A DNA stretch of 64,000 nt, from assembly GCA_910589415.1 (NCBI GenBank), contig OU342635.1:5332001-5396000 (forward strand), given 5' to 3'. This stretch comes from Malachius bipustulatus (taxonomy: Eukaryota; Arthropoda; Insecta; Coleoptera; Melyridae). Below the pieces are notes generated by a model. It saw nothing but the letters and a program-made list of their open reading frames with translations, was not told the origin of the DNA and ran no database searches. The translations under genes were made by a program, and so were the position numbers. Below are positions 21,554 through 33,654 of this stretch, in pieces. Within the stretch, counting starts at the first letter, position 1. Every line of letters starts with the position of its first letter.

Positions 21554-22233
21554 CAAGTCAAGTTAGCCACGCTTCGGCCAGCCACGCTTCGCCCACTTTC
21601 GAAAAAATCATATTTGCTTCTATATTTGCTGAAATATTGTTAAAAAATTTCGACATTTTATAATAATGACCAACCACGCTTTACATAACAAACTGGAAAA
21701 AATATTTTTGCTGTAATTTTGCTCAAAAAATGATAATAATGGCCAGCCGAGTTTTTGGCCATGGACTTAATAAACTGAAAAAATATTTGTGCTGAAATTT
21801 TACTCAAAAAAGTCAAAAAATTCATCATAATGACCAGCCACGGACTTAATAATCTAAGAAAATTATTTAAGCTGAAATTATGTTGAAAAAGTACGACATT
21901 TTATAATAATGGTCAGCCACACTTTCGGCCACGACTTAATAAACTGAAAAATGTAATTTTTGCTGTAATTTTGCCCTAAAAAGTCCAAAAATTCAATAAT
22001 GGCCAGCCACTCTTCCTATCACGGACATTATGAACTGAAAAAACAAACTTTTTTACTGAAAATTTGCTGAAAAAGGTCCGAAATGTTATAATAATACCAT
22101 TATTATCAACAAAAGAAACAAATATTTTTCATTCAAGCCGTCAATAAAAAGAAAATAAAAAATATGGACATTGAACAAAGTCCCCTTTCCTGGCCGAAAG
22201 CGTGGCTGGCCGAAGCGTGGCTAACTTGACTTG
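21554..22233. mobile_element. Palindrome-bounded element with internal tandem array
   Basis: CAAGTCAAGTTAGCCACGCT at the left end is mirrored at 22214-22233. The arms also share CTTCGGCCAGCCACGCTT. Between the arms lie repeated units of about 73-100 bp, each with a (A/C)AGCCAC motif followed by an AAACTGAAAAAATAT-like tract. No coding frame is seen. Confidence 0.65.
21579..22090 (+). repeat. Degenerate tandem repeat, about 73-100 bp units, six copies
   Basis: The CAGCCAC-like anchor recurs at about 21579, 21671, 21744, 21835, 21914 and 22014. Between anchors the order is conserved: a TTAATAAACTGAAAAAAT tract, TTTTGCTGAAATTTT, then a CAAAAAGTC-like stretch and ATAATAATGG. Confidence 0.7.
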
Positions 22234-22514
22234 AGTACCAAACTTTCCGTTCGTACTTTTTTTTTACATAAACTCCAGTTAACCAAAACAGGACAGTACT
22301 CAGAGACACCGGTGTAGATGCGTTGAACGTTTATTGGGCCAGTTTCAAGAAGTAAATAGATAGTAAAGAGATAAACCGATTTTTACTCTTATTTACTCAC
22401 CCCCTCCCACTTCCCGACATCAAATCGCCCCTAATTTTTTAAAGGCTTCAGCACTGGTCTATGCTAGTTTGGTCTCATTTTAAATTACGATGTATAAGTA
22501 ATAATAATAATAAA

Positions 22515-22958
22515 CATGGTGAGTCATTAATGGCGAATTTCCTCTTGGTACATTATAGGGGGTTAGTGCAGCAGAGGGAAAATTGTAAAAAAATATTTCT
22601 TGTAAATTGACCGATATAGGTATGAAGAGGTAAAGTTGAGAACTCAATTTCTTTAATAATACCTATTGACAGTTTTAAAGAATTTGTTTTCCAAAATGTA
22701 GAGACTACGACCTTTTCTTTCAAATATGTTTATACAATTTTTTTTCTAAAAACCACGGTTTAAATTTATTTGAATGAAATGAACTTCAGTTTTTCTTTTC
22801 ATTGGTCGAATACCATAAAAATTAATTTTACCTCTTCGTATACTATCTCGGTCAATCTACAAGAAATATTTGTTTTTTTACTATTTTTCCCGTGCTGCAG
22901 GATTGGCCCCTACAATATACCAAGAGGAAATTCGACATTAAAAACTCACCCTGTATAT
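22515..22958. mobile_element. Fold-back MITE, about 440 bp
   Basis: The left end ACATGGTGAGTCATTAATGG with AATTTCCTCTTGGTA is mirrored by TACCAAGAGGAAATT and AAAACTCACCCTGT at the right. Inner arms match over much of the length (GTAAATTGACCGA against TCGGTCAATCTAC). A right-half relic of the same family lies at about 60090-60200. Confidence 0.65.
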
Positions 22959-23409
22959 ATTTTCCCCCAATAAATATACTTTTTATTTTTCACGTTAATG
23001 TAAAAATCATTTGACGTGTTGTACAATTCGGCTCCGTTGCAATGGCCTCGTTTCCTTGGACAATAGTGCTATTATTGAGGTACCTACATACTTGCAACGT
23101 AAATAACGGGTATTTACTTATAATATGGCCTGTCAACGTGTGAACTTTCAAAGAGCAGTGTTCTGGATAATACTCGTACTATAATAATAGCAATGATGAT
23201 ATGACTTCTTTCCACCAGAAGACTTTCAAAATTTACAAGAATAATAATACTGACTGGTGTAAAAGATGAAGAATAGAAATTAGTGCAGCTCTGTTGTACC
23301 CACTCCTTATCAATTAGATAAACATTTTTTAGTCATTTTTAGTCATTAGCTCATAAAAATATTTCGTATGATATGTAAAGATAGGTATGATGTGAGGTTG
23401 TTTTGTTTC

Positions 23410-23460
23410 TAGGATGACTTGCTGATGAGTCTCAACAAAAACGAAACATTTATGTAAAAA
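23410..23460 (+). ncRNA. Hammerhead-like core, degenerate
   Basis: CTGATGAG at 23422-23429 and CGAAAC at 23442-23447 are the canonical conserved hammerhead segments in the right order and spacing, but the stem II arms pair over only about two bases and no clear cleavage triplet was found. It is likely a relic or chance match. Confidence 0.2.
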
Positions 23461-26400
23461 AATCATTTATTCTGCAATTATTGATGTTATAACCCGCCCC
23501 CTCATTTCATCTTCTTCGTCTTTTGAGTTTATGGCCTTTAGCTTTTCCCAAGCTATTTAGCCACTTGATTTGAATATGTAATTCTGCGCAAATAAATATC
23601 ATGACCATTTAAGTGGGTAACGGATTGAACCCTATGCGTAGCAGACTAAAGTTTTTTCATTGTTCAAGGTAAGGAAATTATTATTTCCCAGTAGCTGCAA
23701 ATTAGGGATTCTAGGATATCTAGTAACTTTTGCGTTTCTAGGCAAGCTACTATTTGTGTGTTTGTCATTGTTATATTCCAGGGCGTTATAGAGGGCATTA
23801 TGGATGTAACGCCTGCTACAACGCCCAGGTTGTTAGGACTTTATACCTGCTAGAACTGATAATCTGTAACTTTGATAATTATTTACACATAACAATGAAA
23901 TTTACACGAAGTACCTATATCAATAATTTTTTTGTTCTTGATAATTAGGACTTTACTCCTGACACTACAAACTTTCATTATTCACACTTTCAACATTTAA
24001 ATTTCGATTGTTTTGTTTACATATTAGATGGCAATGAACGTTGAAGTTGAAAAGATAATATATTGTATGTATTTATAATATTAAAGTCTGTGCCTAAATG
24101 AACTAATTGGCTAAAAAAAGAAACATTTTAGTCAGCAAGGTAATTTTTTTTTCGCTATAAGTAGTACTTAAATGACATTGTGCATCAACTGAAATAAAAG
24201 TCCCCTTTGTTACCGTCTTGATTGGCTATTTAGAAATTTAGGATAGGGGGGGTGTTAATCGTTAATAAAATTAAATACTATTTTGCTGCTATGTATTTGG
24301 CTGTGATTAGGTACCTACCTACCTATGTGCGGTTTCATCAATGCAGTCGAGTTTGATGACAATTCTTTCTAATGCATGGTTTCAATAGATTGATGCATGA
24401 TGTTCAACTTAACCTTTGCTTTTTGAAATTAACGGAAGCGGATTTAATAATCAATGTGCCGTTTTTTAAGAAAATAAATTATTCCGACTGACCAAAAACT
24501 CGCTTTCTTGTCTGTCTGTCGGCGAAAATTTGGAATCGATCTTGAACTAACTTTTCGATTAGCTATAGCTAGTGACTTGAAACTTTAAACATGGCCAAGA
24601 ACTGGATGACGATGCAATATTAACTCACATCCTTGTCTGCTCAAAAAAAAAATCCTCAGCTCAGCAAGAAAGATTAATTTCAACTCTTTGTGATTGATAA
24701 AATTTTTCCGTTACCCATGTTATATTTACATTTTTTTATGCGTATATGTCATTAAGGACATTCACCAGTGTTAGTGTTACACCAATTTTCTAATCTCGTG
24801 GTAAACATTCTGTTTTTGCCTGTTACTCTACTTGACACGATCGGAATCAAATTCCAATAAGAAGCACCAATTCAGTCAACCTGTGAGATAGGAGATAGGG
24901 CAATTCATTAGTCATCGATTTTCATATACATACTACGCTTTTGTATCACATGAGGTTCAAATTTCAACACAATGAACTTGTGAATCTGTAGAAGTATTGC
25001 AAAACAATTATTATCTGTTAGTTTTGAGATGGTTGGATGAACTTTGAACAATACGGAAGAAAAGGCTTCTGTCCACATCAACTATAACTTACTATTATTA
25101 ACTGGTGTGTTATCATTTATCTGCGAGAGCTACAATATTTGACAAACTATTTGACAAACATTTTGTATTTTGCATGGAAAAAGAAATATTCGAGAAAGTT
25201 GTTACTTTAGTTTCACACTACCTATACTCGTATCTACAGCTAATTATATAAAAAAATGTATTTCTCTCAAATTTTAACTTTTGGTAAAGCTATAGGGAAA
25301 TTTCGAATATTAATAGGTACCTATAACTTTTATTTTTGTAAGAAAACTCCAGGCAACGCTGATAATGTTTCATTATTTGTCTACTTTGCACTTTTCTAGA
25401 TTGAAAATGATGCAAATTGTAGATTTCTTAATTCATTTTTTTTTTAAAGCAGAATCGCGCTACTTGATGACATTGACGCGCTACTGCGTAACAATAATTA
25501 GCCCGATCGATCAGTTGTTATTATGAAAATGTTCACAAGTTCAAAGGCTACAACTTTTATTGAAACGATTTTCAGCTCGCGATAGAAAAGAGGGAGTTAT
25601 TCCGAATTGAATGATTTTCCATCCCCCTGTCAATTAAATTACTACACAACGTCGTAACATGCAAAAAACAAATTCATCCCCTAAAACCAAAATAACAACT
25701 TTTCCACAAGGGGTAGGAGGTCGCATTTTTGCATTTAGACTCGCCTTATACCCCCCTACACTCAAACAAAATTCCGTTTTTCCTGCTTCGATTGCATCAA
25801 ATTAATCAAATCCTAATTTTACTGGACTATTATTGTATCTATAAAAGTCTTCTACATATAAACAGGTGAAGTCTTGATGCAAAAAAAGTGAAACACCCTG
25901 TATAAAGCAGACTGAGCGATACCTAAGGCGTGCAGTGACATGAATAAAAAACCAGAGTATTATTATATACAGGCTGATCCCGAATTGACAGACACGGATA
26001 GTGATAATACCACAGCATTCATTGTTCAAATTTGAAAACAACATTTTTGTATAGAATAATGAAGAGACCTTTCAAACGGTGTATCACGAGCCCCTAAAAT
26101 TAGGGGTCACAAAATCTGTCACTCAAGAGGGTTGACTTGAGGGATGAAAGTTGTAGACTACAGGATGTCATTCTCTAGTCTAAAATGACGTTTCGGGATT
26201 TTTTTTTGAATTAGGTATAATAATAATTTTTACTGAAATAATGAATTTTTTCCATTTGGTAATTTTTGATATTGCCAAAAATAAAGGTACTCTACTCTTT
26301 GGCAAGAAGATTTTTGAACAAACCTGACTATTTCATTTTAGGTTTTAGACCAAGCACAACTTTTTATGGAGAATAAATTTGAAAGCCTTTCTTGCGGAAA

Positions 26401-27373
26401 GAAGAAGTATTGGAATTTTTTCAGATTAACAACACCTGTCCGGATTATTGCATCTTGCACATTCTTAATAATTATGATTATAATAGAAGTACCTACATTA
26501 CATCTAATTAAAAGCTGGTGATTCGTCGCAGAAAACTATTGAAGGTTTAATTATTTTTATAAATGTTCATCAAAAAAATTTCATTGAGACGTGACAGTAA
26601 GTCAAGGATCGATCGATGTCTTTTTAAACTTGTACTTATACCTACGTACAACAGGTACTTACATGGTATGTATATATTATTTAAATTCAGAAAAGGATAC
26701 ATATTATATTATCGGTGTACGGTTTTGAATTTGAATCTACATGTACGTATGCATGTAGATAAAATAGCATAATAGCATTGCATGTTATATTATGTATTCT
26801 ACCTCTATCTACCTACTTGAGTTATTTAAGAGGTCAGGGTCATAAATTATAAATTTTCAGACGATTGTTCACAATTATTATTATGATGACAAAGTCCTAA
26901 AGACTTTGCTTGCAGACGTTTTTAATTTTAACTTTTGCACCCACAACCAAAGATAGCATTCACTAATCAGGACATTTAGTGCATGGATGATGCCATGCCA
27001 GAATATGTAAGATAACATTATAAATGTTAACTGGTTCGTTTTTAATTTCTGTTACGATGGGAACATCGAAATTTCCCAAACCTCATTTGTTTCTGTTTTG
27101 GAATAACGCAAATAGGCCTTAAAATTTGGAACACCCTATATAAACTTTTCAAATTTCAAACTAATGTTTTTTTTTTGTTTTCCAAAAATAGACAAGTACA
27201 TCAATTGATTGAGGGGTCTCCTAAAAAGCGCAACTTTTTCCTCATTAACGAAGTCTATCCCTGTAGCTGTTTCCGATATCCCAATACTGGCTCCAAGAAA
27301 TTTGTCTAATCCTGTGTGGTGTATTATGATAGTAGTCGAAAAGAACTACCCAATGACTTCGAATCGGTTCATC

Positions 27374-28641
27374 AAGTCTCTCCCCCCCGTGCGGTTGAGT
27401 ACCCATCGGGCGCGTCCCCAGGTGGCGGATAGGGGGAAGGCCTTACAATGAGCGTAAGTGAGTAAGGTTAGCAGTGGTGATAAAGCTTGTCGGAGGTAAA
27501 ATTCCAGACTGGTAGCTCAAAGCCCTACCGCGGACCACCTCCCCCAACCTAGTTGTCGTGTCGTGACTAAAGGTCTGCACAGGGGTTATAACGATGCCGG
27601 AGAACGTCCGAACGTGGACTCTCCGAAAGACCGTAAAACTCTGTTGTCGAGGTTATATCTCGCGAACAGAGGAATACGGGGGTCTAGGCTTTACCGCCTG
27701 GACCAAAAGGAGACAACCTTTAAAAACCTAAATCCTACGGCGGGAACCCAGGCTAAAAGGATGCGTGGCTGAATAGTAGATCAGTCCCTTCTGGATTCAA
27801 CCTCGAAGAAGTGGCGCACCTTCGAAAATAAATGCCTACCATACGTATGGAGCTGTGCGTATGGTATTTCTTTAATAGCTCCATTACTCGTGGGCCATAT
27901 GGACCAAGACACACCTAATTCAATGCAGACCTTACCTAAACCTAACTGGGGTGCTGTTCAAGCGACTAGGTGGGTAAAGGGCAGAGGGAGCAGAGAAGAT
28001 GTAACTGAAAAAGCTTAGTAAACACCGGCTGAGATGGGCAGTTGGATTTCTAACAGAACACTGCCCACTAATAAAACGTGGATCCTTTTGGACAGAAAAC
28101 CTGACACAAAAGGCCAATAACGAATTTTCCTCATGGGAAAAACCCTAAGGGAGAAAATAGTGCAACTTCAATGCAGACCTTACCTAGGCCTAACTGGGGC
28201 GCTGTTAAGCGACTAGGTGGGTAAAGGGCAGAGGGAGCAGAGAAGATGTAAATGAGCAACTTCAATGCAGACCTTGCCTAGGCCTAACTGGGGAGCTGTT
28301 CAAGCGACTAGGTGGGGAAAGGGAAGAGGGAGCAGAGAAGATGTAACTGAAAAAGCTGAGTAAGCACCAGCTGAGATGGGCAATTGGACTTCTAACAGGA
28401 CACTGCCCACTAATTACACCTCTCAATAATAGGAGCGAAAAATATCCCTGATTACAGGAGATGCGGGGAGGGGGAGGAAACCCCATACCACCTAACAAGC
28501 ACCCATTGGACTCATACTGAAATACTTTCGGGAGATGGGACCGATGAGATAATTATCCAAAGGGGTACAATAAGCGCAAGCTTCAGTACAAGGGCTTTGA
28601 ACCTACCCTAGAAGTAATAATAATAATAAGTCTCTCCCCCC
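27374..28641 (+). mobile_element. Non-LTR retrotransposon insertion with 14-bp target duplication
   Basis: The direct repeat AAGTCTCTCCCCCC occurs at 27374-27387 and 28628-28641. Between them the element begins GTGCGGTTGAGTACCCATCG, a GC-rich untranslated-like segment, and ends in (TAA)n at the right. The 3' half encodes fragments of the ORF2 C-terminal tail (LSKHRLRWAVGFLTEHCPL in one copy). This tail segment is present three times in direct order. No intact ORF remains, and the reverse transcriptase is deleted. The RNase H-type tail and TAA tail fit the I group of LINEs. Confidence 0.8.
27919..28450 (+). repeat. Triplicated ORF2-tail segment inside the LINE copy
   Basis: TTCAATGCAGACCTT-type starts recur at 27919, 28167 and 28261. 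Copies 1 and 3 run about 190 bp and share GAGCAGAGAAGATGTAACTG. The middle copy is truncated at about 92 bp. Confidence 0.75.
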
Positions 28642-29403
28642 ATTCCCAGTTTCGAAGGAATTCAGGGTCAAATGAAGTTTTTTTGAAGATCGTGGGAAAT
28701 CCCTCGAAATTGGCATAAAACACCCTATAAAGTAATTTTCACCGCACATTCCCTTTTTCCACTTCCGTTTTCGGGCTGATTGTCATTTCCTTGAGTATAA
28801 TGTCAAGTTCCCTGAGGGAGATTACCCAAATACGAGTATCCCTTCATACCACCCCCATAGGGGGTAGAAAATCTGGTTGCGTTTGTTTCACCAGGGAACT
28901 GACAATTAGGGTTCATAAAAACTTGACAAAACTTGATGATGATAGTTTTTTGGCGAATCACCATCCGCCGATTTGATCATGATTTCGTTGTTTTCGGCAG
29001 GTCATCATAACCTCAATAATAGAAAATCCGTTTTCGTAAAATGGCATTGAGTGACAAAAGGTCTGACAAAATAGTGCAGTCATATTAGGGTTTCACCTTG
29101 GAATGAGAGATAATAAGCCGGAAACTCGTATACACATTCATTTGGGCTTTCTAAATGGTAAAAGTCTCATAAAATCTCGTGTCTGCGTCGTAAGATATTC
29201 AAGTTTAAAGGTCATAAAAATAGTTTTTTTCGCGATTATCTAGGTTTTCATAGCTCCCACGATGTTAACATCTATTATAAAAATTGTAGAGCATAAAATT
29301 CTGCGACAAATTTTTCTTTCAAACATTTTTTCATGCGCTCAAAATTGTAAGTGAAATGAAAATTTACAAATCTTTGATCACTTAAAGAACAAAAACCAAA
29401 GTA

Positions 29404-29517
29404 TTAATTTTCTTCTTCTTCGTTCTCTTGAACTCTGGTTTCCAGGCCTTCTAGAAGTTCCGGGTTAAATGCACTTTCTTCCTCGGGGTCGCTTTGCAAT
29501 GAAACAGTATTGAGGCA
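29404..29517 (-). pseudogene. Unidentified C-terminal coding-like fragment
   Basis: On the minus strand this segment reads CLNTVSLQSDPEEESAF, then NPELLEGLETRVQENEEEEN and stop. The composition resembles a genuine acidic protein tail rather than random AT-rich sequence. A second minus-strand frame just upstream (29548-29733, containing MDVVHAAGAENRGCNAL) ends in a stop before reaching it. Together they may be the remains of the interior gene of the outer fold-back element. I do not recognise a family. Confidence 0.25.
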
Positions 29518-29872
29518 AGCTTACCAATTAATTACACCGGCCGCAAGCTAAAGTGCATTGCAACCACGATTTTCTGCACCCGCAGCGTGGACCACATCCA
29601 TTCTTACAATTACAAAATTATAGTATTGTGATGAAGGAACACTGAACACTGGCGAAATATTCTGAATTCGTATTTGTTTTTGTTTACCTTCTCTGCAATT
29701 ATGATGAGTAATCGCGACATTTTTAGCTAACATGACAGAAATGTCAAACTATACCAGAATTACTTACGTTCTACTAAATTCCATAATGGTTCTGCGTTCT
29801 GCGCGTATCCGAGATCGCGTGGTGGTGTCTAAGAGCTACGCCAGAAGACTTCGATGGCACCTCAGGGATCTA

Positions 29873-30584
29873 TATACAGGCTGTCCCGTATCGTTATGTT
29901 CAAATCTTGTGAGCATATAGTAGGCTTATTCCTAAGCCTAAAAAACCCAAAAGTAGCAGGTCTATCTGCATTCGTTACGAAGTTAGAGGCCTAAAAAAAT
30001 AATGTCTAGTAAATACCAGAAGATTTAACTTTGAAAACCATATAAAACTTGTTTTATTGACCAAATCTTTAGTTTAACATGTGTTAAAAATGTCCCTATT
30101 CCTTGCTGAATACAAACTTGTGCTCGGAGGCCTATTGCAGAAGTAACAGTTCTAATTTCTCGTCTTTTTTCGCGACCGATATCTTGACCAGCATGCTGAA
30201 TACGATCCAATAATAATTGCTTTTTTGAATTTACCAGGGAATTTAGTTACAAACGCCATTTCCGAAATGCTGGTGTCCCATTTATTTGAATCCAAATGCC
30301 ATTTTGTATGAGCAGGAGAACCTCTTCTAATGTTTATTTTGGTGACATTTACTCATGTCGCCACCATAACAATAAATTATTAGTCTAAACCACAACACAT
30401 GTGGTTGTGTGGTTTTCAAAGTTGAATCTTTGTTATTTACTAGTCATAATTTTCTTAGGCCTGTAACTTCGTAACGAACTAACGAGTAAAGATAGACCTG
30501 CCACTTTTGTTTTTTTTGGGCTCAAAATTAAGCCTACTATATGCTCAAAAAATTTGAACATAACGATACGGGACACCCTGTATA
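29873..30584. mobile_element. Palindromic element, about 710 bp
   Basis: It runs from TATACAGGCTGTCCCGTATC to GATACGGGACACCCTGTATA. The arms match over about 170 bp (GCAGGTCTATCT against AGATAGACCTGC). It is nested within the outer fold-back element. Confidence 0.75.
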
Positions 30585-31094
30585 AGAGCGCCGCCGTCTC
30601 TATAGTTCTAGTTTAGTTCAGTTGTAGATCGGAAGTGGGAGGCTGAAGTAAAGAATATAAGGAAGAAAGCTAGAGAACATAGTGAAGTTATTGTGACAAG
30701 TAAAGTCAAATCACAGTGGAGAGCATATTTGTTGTATTAGTGGTGTTAGTGCGTGTGTAAATAAGAGAACAGCTGATTAGCTGTTCGGTGTCATCGGCTC
30801 CAGGAATTTTGCCGCACCTAACTCCATCATCTTTCCTGGTGAGGTTAGATGAGGTTAAATCATGCCCTTTTAAACCATTTTTTGTATTTGGTGGATTTTG
30901 ATGGATTTTTTTATGGATTTTGATCGATATTGTCATCAGATTTAGGAGATGTTATAGCCTTCATAGGAAAAGGTCGTACTATAACTACTGTAGGGGTCCG
31001 CCTTCCCAGCTATAATCTTAATATAAAAATAAGTAATTGAAATTGTGTAAAATCTTTGTATTTAAAGTTTACTGCCTTTAACTTTTTTATTTTT

Positions 31095-32027
31095 CACCGA
31101 GGTAGCTCTAAAAAAACCCATGGTAAATGGGTCTCCCGTCCTTAGTAACATAAATACAGGATGTTTTCTGGATATCGCCAATTTCTTCCAAAGACGATAA
31201 CTAACAAACCACCCTGTATAATTTTTTGAAATTTGATTAAAAAGTTTCCATTTCACTGCACAAACGTTTCACATAATAGCCGGAACAAAAATCCAGGTCC
31301 GGACTTGCAAAAAATCAATAAATGTCATTGTTCGTAAAACAACACCCTGAATAACAGAATTTTCAAAATTCTTTTTGGTACTTTAAAAGAACAGAAAACT
31401 TTTAATTAAACAATGTACCTAGTTTTTGAAGTTCCGCATCCGATTCTATAAGTGGCATTCTAATCTCGAAGTTAGATTTTTGCTTAAAAAACCGGGTCAT
31501 GACAATGAAAAATGTTAATTTTTTTAATGAACAAAGAACATAATGTTGTATAGTCTATTGAAATTTGTGAATCAAATCTGGAGCTGTATCTCATTAAATC
31601 TGACCTGTATATTCAAACTTTTGAGTTTATTGAGATGCAGAAGTACTGCCAAACATAATGCACAAATTTCAATAGACTACAACAATTTATGTTTTTTATT
31701 CATTAAATAAATTAACATTTTTTTTGAATGTCATTGTTTAATTCAAAATTTTCTACTTATTTAAAATACCAACACGGATTTTGAAAATTCTGTTTTCTGA
31801 AAATTAATTTTTTGTAAGTCCGGACCTGGATTTTTCTTCCGGCTATTATGTCAAACGTTTGTGCAGGGAAATGGAAACTTGTTAACCAAATTATTTAAAA
31901 AAATTATACAGGGTAGTTCGTTAGTTATGGCCATCGAAAGAAATTGGCGATAACCATAAATCACCCTGTATCTATATTACTAAGGACGTGAGACCCATTA
32001 ACCAGGTTTTTTAAGAACCACCTCGGT
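31095..32027. mobile_element. Palindromic element, about 930 bp
   Basis: The arms start CACCGAGGTAGCTCT and end AGAACCACCTCGGTG. Inner arms contain AAATCCAGGTCCGGACTT against AAGTCCGGACCTGGATTT. Internal CACCCTGTA and ATACAGGG motifs near 31211, 31905 and 31971 suggest composite build-up. Confidence 0.7.
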
Positions 32028-33017
32028 GTCCTGTATCCACAGTTACCGTTTGTCCGTTTACCAATTAAACACTCTGTATAAAAGGTATTATTCACCGAGA
32101 TTCGAGCGCTGAGCATTCTCCATTCTCTATCTTAAAAACAGTTGAGTGCATGAAAGAATGCTTGGAACAAAATTTGTCGCAAATTTTATGCTCTCAATTT
32201 ATATTAAAAAATAAATGTTAACATCATTGGAGCTATAGAGACCTAGATAATCACGGAAAACCTATTTTTGCGACCTTTAACCTTAAATTAAGTATTTTAT
32301 AACGCAGACACAAGATTTTATGAGACTTTTGAGAGAAAATTTAGAACGCCCAAATGAAGGTGTATACGAGTTTCTCATTATCTCCCATTCCGAGGTTGCC
32401 CCCTTGTTTTTTGCTTATAAGTGATATTGGACTAAAAAGGTCTTTTTGAAATCTAAGTCAGTAGGTGATGTTGCAAGTTTGCCGGGTTATAGTTGAAGAT
32501 TATACCTAATAAATGTATAAATACAACCATATTTTGGACTCGTAATAATTTTCAAATATTTTATGTATTACCAATCGCATACTTTTGGATTTTATCAATA
32601 GTAGAACCGACGTGATCGAGGACGTGACCTCACGGTCATCTTGCTAACCGAAGGCTATATTATCATTATAATACCTAGAGATTCCTATACATAATTGACT
32701 TGCTTATTCATTTAATACAAAATATTTGACCGTGTTTCGTCAACATCGCGATGTTTACACTTACGGGTATCCAGTTTCTGAAGTTAAAATATGCAAAAGT
32801 TTTCACGTTTCCGCAAAGTTTATTCATGTATGTATGTATAAGTAATGTTATTGCCCATTGTGTTATTGTTATTAGCTTTGTAAATTTTTAATTTTTGATT
32901 CAAACGAGAGTTAGTAGTTGTGTTGAATTCTTTTTTTTTTGGGGCTAGTATAGGGGAATCCAAATTGTAGATCTCTCTTGCGTTACAAAATCTGGACGCG
33001 CTTTTAAAAAAAGATTA

Positions 33018-33452
33018 TACAGGGTGAGTCGGGAGGAACGCTCCAAACTCCAGAAGTGTACTATACGTGTAAAAATAATTAAAAAAAAAATTGAATGTTC
33101 TTATCCGATTTTCATTTGTTTGCAAGCTATAACGTAATTAAAAAAAATGTATCTAGAATTCCACTTGCATTAAAATTTCCGCATAATCAGAGTAGGTATG
33201 CAATGTTCGAGGCTTATTTTGACAGCTTTGTTCTTTTGATGTGTCATTTACCGTGACAGTGTATTTTTGAACATTTACTGCAATAACGCTATCATTAATA
33301 AAATGTTAATTTAAAATTTTCTTCATTTGTTATTACGTTATAACTTGAAAACAAATGAAAATCGGATAAGAACATTCAATTTAAAAAAAAATATTTTTAC
33401 GTGTATAGTACACTCCTGGAGTTTGGGGCGTTCCTCCCGACTCACCCTGTAT
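33018..33452. mobile_element. Palindromic MITE, 435 bp
   Basis: The ends TACAGGGTGAGTCGGGAGGA and TCCTCCCGACTCACCCTGTA are perfect complements for 20 bp and the symmetry continues through most of the element. A diverged relative (GGGGGGAACGCCCCAACCTC) occurs at about 21385. Confidence 0.85.
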
Positions 33453-33654
33453 ACAGGGTGTATCTAAAATAAACCGAGAAAATTCAGGGGGCTATTAATG
33501 AGATCATTTTAAGAAAAAATTAAGTATAAACGAATGTTCTAAGAGGCTCAACTTTTTAACTACAGGCTACAGGGTGTTGCAGTTTCAAGAAAAAAAAAAT
33601 GGTTTTTTAATAATAACTTTGATAAGAATCAAGATATTTTCGTGAAAATTTGTG

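Larger units (their letters stand above)
29091..32405. mobile_element. Outer fold-back element, about 3.3 kb, holding nested elements
   Basis: The left arm (29091-29345) and right arm (about 32165-32405) are reverse complements with moderate divergence: for example GAGATAATAAGCCGGAAACT at left against GAGTTTCTCATTATCTC at right, and the arm cores around ATAAAATTCTGCGACAAAT. At least two other palindromic elements (29873-30584 and 31095-32027) sit between the arms. The remaining interior (29400-29735) has a small minus-strand open segment of unknown origin. Confidence 0.65.

Noticed and set aside
30025..30210. 61-codon minus-strand frame
   Set aside because: It sits inside the palindrome 29873-30584 and has no protein-family features.
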